A program made the position numbers and the translations under genes. From NCBI RefSeq assembly GCF_964204645.1, contig NC_134028.1:26324153-26388152 (forward strand): DNA of 64,000 bases, written 5' to 3'. Numbering within the stretch: position 1 is the stretch's first letter; every line of letters starts with the position of its first letter. This stretch comes from Tubulanus polymorphus. Lineage: Eukaryota > Nemertea > Palaeonemertea > Tubulaniformes > Tubulanidae. Below, in pieces: positions 1 to 11,900 of the stretch. The notes beneath the pieces were generated by a model. It saw only the letters and a program-made list of their open reading frames with translations, had not been told where the DNA came from and made no database searches.

Positions 1-11
1 GTCAACCGGAA

Positions 12-3000
12 ATGGAATCTAGAGCTGTGCCTGAAAAAACACCACCTGTATGTGTTGAGCAAAGGAATAGTGAAATAGTGCACTCAACCTACGCCGATAA
101 GTTGAAGGCCAACCAGCGAGTGAAATCACCCGCTAATGATTTTTCTACACATAGCTCGCTGGATGAATCGGAAATTGAGCCTATGGAATGCTCAAATGAA
201 TCAGTAGTGCGAAACGATATAGAGTCGTCGAATGATATTTCATCACTTTCGCCAACGTATGCCGACATATTGAGAACGAATCCACAATCAAGCGGCGAGA
301 CTAAAAAAGAACCCGAACGGGAATCTACACCTAAAATAACAGTACCACCGGAAGTAAGGACACCACCTCAATATGCGGAGCTACAAAGAACTGCAAAACC
401 TCCATCGTATGACGAAGTCATGCGAAACCGACAGGCCTATGTCCTCGATGACGAAAAAATAAATGGACCAAATCGGATGACATCAATTAACGAACAAGAC
501 GTTGAACCAATCGATACAAAAAACATAGAATTTAAACGGAATCCACCGCGGCATAAACGTAAACGTTATACCGACTTTTATCGTCCAACGGTCTTCCATC
601 GCTTAGACAGTGGGAATATTAAATACTGCTACTGCCAGGAACCAAACGATGGGGATCCTATGGTGGAATGCGATTATTGTGGCAACTGGTTTCACTATCG
701 ATGTATGAAAACAGACATCAACACGCAAAATTTTACAGATGAAACAGCCGTATTCTGCTGTTCCAGTTGCACCTCTACTTTCATTCGTGGTTCTAGCAAA
801 CGGGGCATCGTGAACATAAAAAACACATGTTGGCTAATATCGGCAATACAAGCATTTTTGTCAACAAGTTATGCCGGATTTCTGCGGACGATGGATGTCG
901 AGCGACCTGTGCAACGGGTAACTGATGTGGTTCAAAGGAAAATCCTTCGGATTAAAGATCAACTGTCGTGCATTATACAAATGGTTTGTACTGATACGTT
1001 TGATGAACCGTATGTGGGAAGAGAATTTATGGACACCTTGATTGAAAGTGTTAATGAACTCCTTCCTGGAGTATCTAACGGTATTATGTTTGATTGTGAC
1101 GATTTTGTACGCCAAATATTGACAAAACTGCTTGTGATGTTCGATCGCCAGGATAAACTTCGCTTTATCACAAAAACCTACTGTAAGCGTTTGAACCATC
1201 ATCACGAATACATAAACAATGACCAACAATTTAATGAATTATTGATAGGTCGCTACGCTATTCCGAATGATGATATAATGATGGCAATTCGGCGCTACTT
1301 CGAGGAAGAACGCAGAGACTGTCGATGCCCATGTCCACATTGTGAAACACAGCGTCAGCGTGAAACAGAAGAAGTCAGATATATACAAAAGATAATTAAT
1401 CTGCCAAAAACGCTGATCGTAAATATGGCCCGTTGCAGGATTAACTATGAGGACGGATCACTTTTTAAGAATATGGACCCGGTGAAGCCGTCGTCGATAT
1501 TAGATATGACATCATTCATGGGTGCTGACGCACCGCAGTATGCATCTCGGTGTTACTGGTTGTCCGCAGTTATTGTGCATCGAGGTTTCGCAGCAGATAG
1601 TGGTCATTATGTAACCTATCGATTCAACCGCGATGGGACCGTTACTTTATTCGATGACAGCGTGGTCAAAATTGTTCACCCACAATTAGCGGATGCGGAT
1701 ATCACTATCAATGGACAGATGTTCATATATACGATAGATAACATCCACTGTGACGGGATACCAAAAACACAGGCCGAAAATTTGAAAGAAGTTAAACAAA
1801 TGGAAAACCGATCTATTTCACCAAGGAAGTGCCGGTCACCAAATTCTCATGAATCGATTCATGAATACAAAAGTCCATCGTTCGAAGATAAAACGGTAAG
1901 TAGCGTGACGATGACAGACGATGACATTCTGAGTCACAGGACATTGGAGGCGCTTTCAAATACAATAGTAGAAATTGATGCATATGAAGCTCCGACACCG
2001 GAACCGGCACTATTTCAGTTAAAGGCTGACGAATGGAATGAACTCATAAAAAAAGCAACCGTTATAACATCAAAGAAAAAGCCAGCTCAAAGACAAAGAT
2101 CTCTACCACCGAATTGGGTAAACATATTTCATGACTATATAAAAGAAAGCAATCCACATTGTACCATACAATTCAAGGGTCACCGAGTACGAGCAGCAAA
2201 ATCAAGAAAAAGAAATGCTCCTTTATTTACAGCAACGGGTTATTGCAGCATTGGAAAGAACGAAGAAGATGTAAGGGAGTGCCCTTGTTCTATAAAGCTG
2301 GTGATGAATGATCAATTAAATTGCATAGTTACATACACAGGTACAATACTACACGAGAAAGGTTGCAATAGCCGTAGATATTTCAGAGCAAATGAAAGAG
2401 ATGAGATGAAAGCCCAATTACTGGATGAAAAGCATCCCCGTAAATTACAAGATAGACATATAAGTCAACTTACAAAAACACAGCTAGCTTCCGGCAATTG
2501 GTCAGGTGCAACCGTATCCAGTGATGTTTATAGAAGTATGCAACATGAAGCCAGAAGAGGACTTCAAATGAATGATGATGTGTGGAAGAGTCTTATTGAA
2601 ATGAAACAAAAATTCAAAATTGAAGACGGACTCGATGATGAGGACTTACCAGGATATGTACATCATATTGGAATAGATCCGGCCACCATACATCTCTATT
2701 CCCACGCAGGAATTAAAGCATATCACGACCTTGCAACAAACTTTCCCATATATTATGATGCAACGGGGTCAATTATAAGGAAGCAAAAAGATGGACCAGA
2801 TTACTACTATCATGCATTAGTTATTCACAATCCAAACGTCAAACCAAGCACTCCTTTAGCAATAGCTGAGATGATAACCCGAAGCCAAAATGCACCCACA
2901 ATTATATCATGGTTGGCAAACATCCAGCACGCTGAAAAACGAATTTACGGGTACAAAAATACGATATCACCATGCATTATTTCAGCTGATAGAAGCGCAA

Positions 3001-4937
3001 CATTTTTGTTAGCCTGGTCGAAAATGATTAATTCTGAAGACGTTGCAGATCACTTGCAGAGAGCGTACCGAATAGTAACCGGTGAAGCTTCAAAAGATGA
3101 TTTAGGAAAAACCATATACCATATGGGATGTTGCCACCTTATGAAGGATGCTAAAGTAATGGTGAAAAAGTACTATGCAGCAAATTATCGACTCGGCATG
3201 TACATTTTCAGCGTACTGGCAAACGTCTCTAACCTGAAACGTTTTGAAGATCTATACTACAGCATTTGTTACGTATTGATTTCACAAAAAAACTCACCAA
3301 AAACTGCTGAGCACATGCATAGACTGCAAGCTGCACTGGAAACATTGGGCACAGAGGAAGAAGATGTTATAAAAAGCACCTATGTCGAACCCGAGGTAAA
3401 AAATAACGATGATGAGGGCGGGGATGAAGAGATGTCTAATCGTTTGACAGAAGAAGAATTCATTCATTCGAATAAAACTTCGTCATTTGCTAAAATGGGT
3501 AAGAAAATACTGGAGAGGGTGCGAGCGGATATCTTGACAGAACGTGCAAACGAGTACATTGAGGAAAACCCTGCAGTATCAGAAACATTACTGAAGAAGA
3601 TACAAAGTCATTACATTCCGACTATACCATTATGGTCTAACATGCTGCGTGGGGACCTCAGACGACACTTCCCAAACGGAAGTTCGCAGCGTGAATTCGT
3701 TCGCCTCACCGGTACCGTACCCAAAACACAAGGATTAATTGAAGAATTTTGGAAAGATGTCAAAGGTTCGATGACCAATTACATTCGCTGGCGCCCAGAT
3801 GTATTTGTATCTAAAGCCAAAGATTTCCACGTATCCAGGTGCAAAAAGTTTTTCATGCAGTCTACTTTAAAGAAAAAGACAAAGCGTGCTGGGAAACGAT
3901 TAAAAAGTCTGACGAAAGAGAAGTGGCATCATACGCCAACAGTTCTAGGCAGAAAAATGACTGGTAACAGTAACACAAAGAAAAAAGGCCACTTCCAAAA
4001 ACCTCCCAAAACTCCAGTGACAGCTCGAAAAAAAACTGATTCCACAAAATTGCAGAAAAAGATCACTCAGGCAGGAGAAAAGAACAAAGCAATTGGCATT
4101 TCAACAAAACGGAAATTGACCTTCGAACCAATGATCAAAAAAGTTAAGTTTGATAACTCCACACTCAACAGAAGTGACCACGAAAAGACGGTAAACGAAA
4201 TAAACTTCCATCCAGGAAATACATCAACCCCTAAAATGAAGAAGGTGATCACATTTAACAAACCTAAAAATTCTGTTGAAGTCATCACAATATCACCTGA
4301 GCAACAAGAGAAAAACAACAAAAAGATCGTCTTCAGACACGCCTATCACTTGTCATTAAAGGTAATAGGAAGTATCTTGAATTCAAAGGAATGGCTAACC
4401 GATGAAGTGATTCATGCATATGCAGAAGCTGTTTTCTGTAATACTAATGCCAATTTCCTAACAAGTTTTTTCTACAGCGCCTGCTTGAATAAAAATCAAA
4501 CCACAGATCCAGTGGTATATCTCAAAGATGACATTACTGATAAAAAGTATATCTTTATACCAATCAATAGATCTAATCATCATTGGGTATGCGTTATCAT
4601 CAATACCGAAGCAAGGCATTTGATATATCTAGATCCTACCAATAGAAGTGGCCCTACACTGCATGGACAACAGGCAATAAAGGTGATAAAGGATGTTTTT
4701 CAACGGAAAATGGGAGAAACCTTCATGGAAAACTGGACAGAGCTATACGACCCACCAAGTAAAACTCTGCAAATTGACTTAAGCAACTGTGGTGTATACA
4801 TTTGTGCATATTTCGAATCAATGTTGATATCATCAAAATTGTCATTCAATCTCAGGGAAAACTGGACAGCATTAAAGTATCGGAAGAAGATGCATGCTAT
4901 TCTGATGAAAGCCAAGTCTAATGCAGTTACCTATTAA
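12..4937 (+). CDS. MULE-type transposon protein with PHD, USP-like, DDE and Ulp1 domains
   Basis: This is a 1641-residue open frame without introns. The frame is also open for the few bases upstream, so the true N-terminus may lie outside the window. Domains in order: a disordered Ser/Glu-rich N-terminus; a PHD finger (about 203-256, CYCQEP, ECDYCGNWFHYRCM, CCSSC); a ubiquitin-specific-protease-like domain (about 265-580) with Cys box NTCWLISAIQ (C273), His box SGHYVTY (H532) and LFDDS (D548); a Cys/His-rich, FLYWCH/WRKY-like region (about 700-816, GYC, ECPC, HEKGC); a DDE core with YYDATGS (D916), SADRSAT (D993) and IEEFWKDVK (E1244), as in MULE transposases; a Lys-rich linker; and a C-terminal Ulp1/C48 peptidase with HHWVCVI (H1524), YLDPTN (D1541), Q1587 and SNCGVY (C1593). 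MULE plus Ulp1 is known in plants; adding a USP and a PHD finger is unusual. A DNA transposase is inferred; an immobile domesticated gene is the alternative. Terminal inverted repeats are not visible. Confidence 0.85.
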   Translation: MESRAVPEKTPPVCVEQRNSEIVHSTYADKLKANQRVKSPANDFSTHSSLDESEIEPMECSNESVVRNDIESSNDISSLSPTYADILRTNPQSSGETKKEPERESTPKITVPPEVRTPPQYAELQRTAKPPSYDEVMRNRQAYVLDDEKINGPNRMTSINEQDVEPIDTKNIEFKRNPPRHKRKRYTDFYRPTVFHRLDSGNIKYCYCQEPNDGDPMVECDYCGNWFHYRCMKTDINTQNFTDETAVFCCSSCTSTFIRGSSKRGIVNIKNTCWLISAIQAFLSTSYAGFLRTMDVERPVQRVTDVVQRKILRIKDQLSCIIQMVCTDTFDEPYVGREFMDTLIESVNELLPGVSNGIMFDCDDFVRQILTKLLVMFDRQDKLRFITKTYCKRLNHHHEYINNDQQFNELLIGRYAIPNDDIMMAIRRYFEEERRDCRCPCPHCETQRQRETEEVRYIQKIINLPKTLIVNMARCRINYEDGSLFKNMDPVKPSSILDMTSFMGADAPQYASRCYWLSAVIVHRGFAADSGHYVTYRFNRDGTVTLFDDSVVKIVHPQLADADITINGQMFIYTIDNIHCDGIPKTQAENLKEVKQMENRSISPRKCRSPNSHESIHEYKSPSFEDKTVSSVTMTDDDILSHRTLEALSNTIVEIDAYEAPTPEPALFQLKADEWNELIKKATVITSKKKPAQRQRSLPPNWVNIFHDYIKESNPHCTIQFKGHRVRAAKSRKRNAPLFTATGYCSIGKNEEDVRECPCSIKLVMNDQLNCIVTYTGTILHEKGCNSRRYFRANERDEMKAQLLDEKHPRKLQDRHISQLTKTQLASGNWSGATVSSDVYRSMQHEARRGLQMNDDVWKSLIEMKQKFKIEDGLDDEDLPGYVHHIGIDPATIHLYSHAGIKAYHDLATNFPIYYDATGSIIRKQKDGPDYYYHALVIHNPNVKPSTPLAIAEMITRSQNAPTIISWLANIQHAEKRIYGYKNTISPCIISADRSATFLLAWSKMINSEDVADHLQRAYRIVTGEASKDDLGKTIYHMGCCHLMKDAKVMVKKYYAANYRLGMYIFSVLANVSNLKRFEDLYYSICYVLISQKNSPKTAEHMHRLQAALETLGTEEEDVIKSTYVEPEVKNNDDEGGDEEMSNRLTEEEFIHSNKTSSFAKMGKKILERVRADILTERANEYIEENPAVSETLLKKIQSHYIPTIPLWSNMLRGDLRRHFPNGSSQREFVRLTGTVPKTQGLIEEFWKDVKGSMTNYIRWRPDVFVSKAKDFHVSRCKKFFMQSTLKKKTKRAGKRLKSLTKEKWHHTPTVLGRKMTGNSNTKKKGHFQKPPKTPVTARKKTDSTKLQKKITQAGEKNKAIGISTKRKLTFEPMIKKVKFDNSTLNRSDHEKTVNEINFHPGNTSTPKMKKVITFNKPKNSVEVITISPEQQEKNNKKIVFRHAYHLSLKVIGSILNSKEWLTDEVIHAYAEAVFCNTNANFLTSFFYSACLNKNQTTDPVVYLKDDITDKKYIFIPINRSNHHWVCVIINTEARHLIYLDPTNRSGPTLHGQQAIKVIKDVFQRKMGETFMENWTELYDPPSKTLQIDLSNCGVYICAYFESMLISSKLSFNLRENWTALKYRKKMHAILMKAKSNAVTY

Positions 4938-4959
4938 AAAGTCTAATGCAAAGTATCCA

Positions 4960-7900
4960 CAAGGGTCAACAGTTTGTATGTTGGTTTGTTGAGGTTCTGA
5001 AATATCACTTTCCTATCAGGGTCGAGTCATCGGTCCACGCGATGCCAGTACCCACTAGGATCAATAGTTTGTATATGTCGGGTTTTTTTAAAGTTCTGAA
5101 ATATCAATTTTCCCTATGAGGGTCGAGTCATCGGTCCACGCGATGCCAGCACCCACTAGGATCAATAGTTTGTATATGTCGGGTTTTTTTAAAGTTCTGA
5201 AATATCAATTTTCCCTATGAGGGTCGAGTCATCGGTCCACGCGATGCCAGTACCCACTAGGATCAATAGTTTGTATATGTCGGGTTTTTTTAAAGTTCTG
5301 AAATATCAATTTTCCCTATGAGGGTCGAGTCATCGGTCCACGCGATGCCAGTACCCACTAGGGTCAATAGTTTGTATATGTCGGTTTGTTGAGGTTCTGA
5401 AATATCAATTTTCCCTATGAGGGTCGAGTCATCGGTCCACGCGATGCCAGTACCCACTAGGATCAATAGTTTGTATATGTCGGGTTTTTTTAAAGTTCTG
5501 AAATATCAATTTTCCCTATCAGGGTCGAGTCATCGGTCCACGCGATGCCAGTACCCACTAGGATCAATAGTTTGTATATGTCGGGTTTTTTAAAGTTCTG
5601 AAATATCAATTTTCCCTATGAGGGTCGAGTCATCGGTCCACGCGATGCCAGTATCCACTAGGGTCAATAGTTTGTATATGTCGGGTTTTTTTAAAGTTCT
5701 GAAATATCAATTTTCCCTATGAGGGTCGAGTGATCGGTCCACGCGATGCCAGTACCCACTAGGGTCAATAGTTTGTATATGTCGGTTTGTTGAGGTTCTG
5801 AAATATCAATTTTCCCTATGAGGGTCGAGTCATCGGTCCACGCGATGCCAGTATCCACTAGGGTCAATAGTTTGTATATGTCGGTTTGTTGAGGTTCTGA
5901 AATATCAATTTTCCCTATGAGGGTCGAGTCATCGGTCCACGCGATGCCAGTATCCACTAGGGTCAATAGTTTGTATATGTCGGGTTTTTTAAAGTTCTGA
6001 AATATCAATTTTCCCTATCAGGGTCGAGTCATCGGTCCACGCGATGCCAGTACCCACTAGGGTCATTGTATATGTCGGTTTATTGAGGTTCTCAAATATC
6101 AATTTTCCCTATGAGGGTCGAGTCATCGGTCCACGCGATGCCAGTACCTACTAGGGTCAATAGTTTGTATATGTCGGGTTTTTTAAAGTTCTGAAATATC
6201 AATTTTCCCTATCAGGGTCGAGTCATCGGTCCACGCGATGCCAGTACCCACTAGGGTCATTGTATATGTCGGTTTATTGAGGTTCTCAAATATCAATTTT
6301 CCCTATGAGGGTCGAGTCATCGGTCCACGCGATGCCAGTACCTACTAGGGTCAATAGTTTGTATATGTCGGTTTATTGAGGTTCTGAAATATCACTTTTC
6401 CCTGTCAGGGTCGAGTCATCGGTCCACGCGATGCCAGTACCCACTAGGATCAATAGTTTGTATATGTCGGGTTTTTTAAAGTTCTGAAATATCACTTTTC
6501 CCTGTCAGGGTCGAGTCATCGGTCCACGCGATGCCAGTACCCACTAGGATCAATAGTTTGTATATGTCGGGTTTTTTTAAAGTTCTGAAATATCAATTTT
6601 CCCTATGAGGGTCGAGTCATCGGTCCACGCGATGCCAGTACCCACTAGGATCAATAGTTTGTATATGTCGGGTTTTTTTAAAGTTCTGAAATATCAATTT
6701 TCCCTATGAGGGTCGAGTCATCGGTCTACGCGATGCCAGTACCCACTAGGATCAATAGTTTGTATATGTCGGGTTTTTTTAAAGTTCTGAAATATCAATT
6801 TTCCCTATGAGGGTCGAGTCATCGGTCCACGCGATGCCAGTACCCACTAGGATCAATAGTTTGTATATGTCGGGTTTTTTTAAAGTTCTGAAATATCAAT
6901 TTTCCCTATGAGGGTCGAGTCATCGGTCCACGCGATGCCAGTACCTACTAGGGTCAATAGTTTGTATATGTCGGTTTATTGAGGTTCTGAAATATCACTT
7001 TTCCCTATCAGGGTCGAGTCATCGGTCCACGCGATGCCAGTACCCACTAGGGTCAATAGTTTGTATATGTCGGGTTTTTTTAAAGTTCTGAAATATCAAT
7101 TTTCCCTATGAGGGTCGAGTCATCGGTCCACGCGATGCCAGCACCCACTAGGATCAATAGTTTGTATATGTCGGGTTTTTTTAAAGTTCTGAAATATCAA
7201 TTTTCCCTATGAGGGTCGAGTCATCGGTCCACGCGATGCCAGTATCCACTAGGGTCAATAGTTTGTATATGTCGGTTTGTTGAGGTTCTGAAATATCACT
7301 TTTCCCTATGAGGGTCGAGTCATCGGTCCACGCGATGCCAGTACCCACTAGGATCAATAGTTTGTATATGTCGGGTTTTTTTAAAGTTCTGAAATATCAA
7401 TTTTCCCTATGAGGGTCGAGTCATCGGTCCACGCGATGCCAGTACCCACTAGGATCAATAGTTTGTATATGTCGGGTTTTTTTAAAGTTCTGAAATATCA
7501 ATTTTCCCTATGAGGGTCGAGTCATCGGTCCACGCGATGCCAGTACCCACTAGGATCAATAGTTTGTATATGTCGGGTTTTTTAAAGTTCTGAAATATCA
7601 CTTTTCCCTATGAGGGTCGAGTCATCGGTCCACGCGATGCCAGTATCCACTAGGGTCAATAGTTTGTATTTGTCGGTTTATTGAGGTTCTGAAATATCAA
7701 TTTTCCCTATGAGGGTCGAGTCATCGGTCCACGCGATGCCAGTACCCACTAGGGTCAATAGTTTGTATATGTCGGTTTGTTGAGGTTCTGAAATATCAAT
7801 TTTCCCTATGAGGGTCGAGTCATCGGTCCACGCGATGCCAGTACCCACTAGGATCAATAGTTTGTATATGTCGGGTTTTTTAAAGTTCTGAAATATCACT

Positions 7901-8668
7901 TTTCCCTATGAGGGTCGAGTCATCGGTCCACGCGATGCCAGTATCCACTAGGGTCAATAGTTTGTATATGTCGGGTTTTTTTAAAGTTCTGAAATATCAA
8001 TTTTCCCTATCAGGGTCGAGTCATCGGTCCACGCGATGCCAGTATTTACTAGGGTCAATAGTTTGTATTTGTCGGTTTATTGAGGTTCTGAAATATCAAT
8101 TTTCCCTATGAGGGTCGAGTGATCGGTCCACGCGATGCCAGTACCCACTAGGGTCAATAGTTTGTATATGTCGGTTTGTTGAGGTTCTGAAATATCAATT
8201 TTCCCTATGAGGGTCGAGTCATCGGTCCACGCGATGCCAGTATCCACTAGGGTCAATAGTTTGTATATGTCGGGTTTTTTAAAGTTCTGAAATATCAATT
8301 TTCCCTATGAGGGTCGAGTCATCGGTCCACGCGATGCCAGTATCCACTAGGGTCAATAGTTTGTATTTGTCGGTTTATTGAGGTTCTGAAATATCAATTT
8401 TCCCTATGAGGGTCGAGTCATCGGTCCACGCGATGCCAGTACCCAATAGGGTCATTGTATATGTCGGTTTGTTGAGGTTCTGAAATTTCAATTTTCCCTA
8501 TCAGGGTCGAGTCATCGGTCCACGCGATGCCAGTACCCAATAGGGTCAATAGTTTGTATATGTCGGGTTTTTTAAAGTTCTGAAATATCAATTTTCCCTA
8601 TCAGGGTCGAGTCATCGGTCCACGCGATGCCAGTACCCACTGGGGCCAATACTTTGTATGTAATACGT
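4960..8668. repeat. ~101-bp tandem array, about 37 copies
   Basis: The core GGTCGAGTCATCGGTCCACG recurs every ~101 bp (for example at 5122, 5223 and 5324). Monomers fall into two classes in the segment before AAGTTCTG/AGGTTCTG: GGGTTTTTTTAA or GGTTTGTTGA. A shorter ~93-bp variant that lacks CAATAGTT occurs at about 6060 and 6255. The array starts about 20 bp after the transposon stop codon, so it may be subterminal repeat DNA of that element. Short open frames inside it are repeat artefacts. Confidence 0.95.
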
Positions 8669-8935
8669 ACATTTGTTTTTTAAAGGTATAGATTTTCAGC
8701 TCAGAAGATTATTCCATGAGATGGTTTATGGCAAGAAAAGATGGTTTCAAGAAGATAATTCCATGGCAAAGTCTATCCCCGTATCATAGGCCCTTATAAG
8801 GGCCACTCATATGTCCAGAAAGAGCAGTTTGTGCAGCGCCTCCTCGCTTTGCTTCAAATTTTTACATTTAACTTCATATAAGTAGCCAACGAAAGGAGGT
8901 ATAAACCGTGAGAAATTTTAATGAAACGTCATTTT
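8669..8935. other. Unique spacer between two satellite arrays
   Basis: Non-repetitive AT-rich sequence between the ~101-bp and ~182-bp arrays. I saw no open frame, splice-flanked exon or RNA gene here. If the left-hand transposon includes the 101-bp array, its right end should lie in or near this spacer. Confidence 0.6.
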
Positions 8936-11900
8936 CATTAATTATGTTTTACGTGTTCGTGTTCGTTTTGAATATCGCTCCATGGTGCAAATGTTTATTG
9001 CAATACCACGTAAAAACCAATGCACAGACTTCTGCCTAACATCAACTTATAGATATTAAAAAAATTCAGATAAAAGAAATTCTTTTTGTCTTAAGTCAAC
9101 TTAAAGAATAGAGTTTCCTGAATATTATACTTGATTTTCAGAAAGCCTCAGGTTTTAGTTTAAGAGTAATTTGATTTTGAATTTTAACTTTTTAAATATC
9201 GCGCAATGATGTAATCGTGTATTGAAATGACGCTTTTTTTACTATGATCGAATCAATGCACAGACATCTGCCTTAAATCAACTTAAAGAATAGAGTTTCC
9301 TGAATATTATACTGGATTTTCAGAAAGCCTCAGGTTTTAGTTTTAGAGAAACATGATTTTGAATTTCAACTTTTTAAATATCGCGCGATGATGCAATCGT
9401 GTATTGAAATGACGCGTTTTTTTACTATGATCAAATCAATGCACAGACATCTGCCTTAAATCATCTTAAAGAATAGAGTTTGCTTATTAATATACTTAAT
9501 TTTCAGGAACCCTCAGGTTTTAGTTTGAGAGAAATTTAATTTTGAATTTTTACTTTTTAAATATCGTGCCATGATGTTATCGTGTATTGAAATGACGCGT
9601 TTTTTACTATGATCGAATCAATGCACAGACATCTGCCTTAAATCAACTTAAAGAATAGAGTTTCCTTATTAATATACTTGATTTTCGGAAAGCCTCAGGT
9701 TTTAGTTTTAGAGAAATTTAATTTTGAATTTTTACTTTTTAAATATCGTGCCATGATGTAATCGTGTATTGAAATGACGCGTTTTTTACTATGATCGAAT
9801 CAATGCACAGACATCTGCCTTAAATCAACTTAAAGAATAGAGTTTCCTTATTAATATACTTGATTTTCGGAAAGCCTCAGGTTTTAGTTTTAGAGAAATT
9901 TGATTTTGAATTTTAAATTTCTGAATATCGCGCCATGATGCAATCGTGTATTGAAATGACGCGTTTTTTTACTATGATCAAATCAATGCACAGACATCTG
10001 CCTTAAATCAACTTAAAGAATAGAGTTTCCTTATTAATATACTTGATTTTCGGAAAGCCTCAGGTTTTAGTTTTAGAGAAATTTGATTTTGAAATTTAAA
10101 TTTCTGAATATCGCGCCATGATGCAATCGTGTATTGAAATGACGCGTTTTTTTACTATCATCGAATCAATGCACAGACATCTGCCTTGAATCAACTTAAA
10201 GAATAGAGTTTCCTGAATATTATACTGGATTTTCAGAAAGCCTCAGGTTTTAGTTTTAGAGAAACATGATTTTGAATTTTAACTTTTTAAATATCGCGCC
10301 ATGATGCAATCGTGTATTGAAATGACGCGTTTTTTTACTATGATCAAATCAATGCACAGACATCTGCCTTAAATCATCTTAAAGAATAGAGTTTCCTGAA
10401 TATTATACTGGATTTTCAGAAAGCCTCAGGTTTTAGTTTTAGAGAAACATGATTTTGAATTTTAACTTTTTAAATATCGCGCAATGATGCAATCGTGTAT
10501 TGAAATGACGCGTTTTTTTACTATGATCAAATCAATGCACAGACATCTGCCTTAAATCATCTTAAAGAATAGAGTTTGCTTATTAATATACTTACTTTTC
10601 AGGAACCCTCAGGTTTTAGTTTGAGAGAAATTTAATTTTAAAATTTAAATTTCTGAATATCGCGCCATGATGCAATCGTGTATTGAAATGACGCGTTTTT
10701 TTACTATGATCGAATCAATGCACAGACATCTGCCTTAAATCAACTTAAAGAATAGAGTTTCCTGAATATTATACTCGATTTTCAGAAAGCCTCAGGTTTT
10801 AGTTTGAGAGAAATTTGATTTTGAAATTTAAATTTCTGAATATCGCGCCATGATGCAATCGTGTATTGAAATGACGCGTTTTTTTACTATAATCAAATCA
10901 ATGCACAGACTTCTGCCTTGAATCAACTTAAAGAATAGAGTTTGCTTATTAATATACTTAATTTTCAGGAACCCTCAGGTTTTAGTTTTAGAGAAATTTA
11001 ATTTTGAAATTTAAATTTCTGAATATCGCGCCATGATGCAATCGTGTATTGAAATGACGCGTTTTTTTACTATGATCAAATCAATGCACAGACATCTGCC
11101 TTGAATCAACTTAAAGAATAGAGTTTCCTGAATATTATACTCGATTTTCAGAAAGCCTCAGGTTTTAGTTTTAGAGAAATTTGATTTTGAAATTTAAATT
11201 TCTGAATATCGCGCCATGATGCAATCGTGTATTGAAATGACGCGTTTTTTTACTATAATCAAATCAATGCACAGACTTCTGCCTTGAATCAACTTAAAGA
11301 ATAGAGTTTGCTTATTAATATACTCGATTTTCAGAAAGCCTCAGGTTTTAGTTTTAGAGAAATTTAATTTTGAAATTTAAATTTCTGAATATCGCGCCAT
11401 GATGCAATCGTGTATTGAAATGACGCGTTTTTTTACTATGATCAAATCAATGCACAGACATCTGCCTTGAATCAACTTAAAGAATAGAGTTTCCTGAATA
11501 TTATACTGGATTTTCAGAAAGCCTCAGGTTTTAGTTTTAGAGAAACATGATTTTCAATTTTAACTTTTTAAATATCGCGCAATGATGCAATCGTGTATTG
11601 AAATGACGCGTTTTTTTACTATGATCAAATCAATGCACAGACATCTGCCTTAAATCATCTTAAAGAATAGAGTTTCCTGAATATTATACTGGATTTTCAG
11701 AAAGCCTCGGGTTTTAGTTTAAGAGGAATTTGATTTTGAATTTTTACTTTTTAAATATCGTGCCATGATGTAATCGTGTATTGAAATGACGCGTTTTTTA
11801 CTATGATCGAATCAATGCACAGACATCTGCCTTAAATCAACTTAAAGAATAGTTTCCTGAATATTATACTGGATTTTCAGAAAGCCTCAGGTTTTAGTTT

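Noticed and set aside
861-1229. Minus-strand frames inside the transposon gene
   Set aside because: Antisense shadows of the 1641-codon frame.
5691-8298. Open frames of 67-105 codons within the 101-bp array (DIYKLLTLVDTGIAW repeats)
   Set aside because: They simply translate the tandem monomer; period and stop pattern follow the repeat, with no start context or homology.
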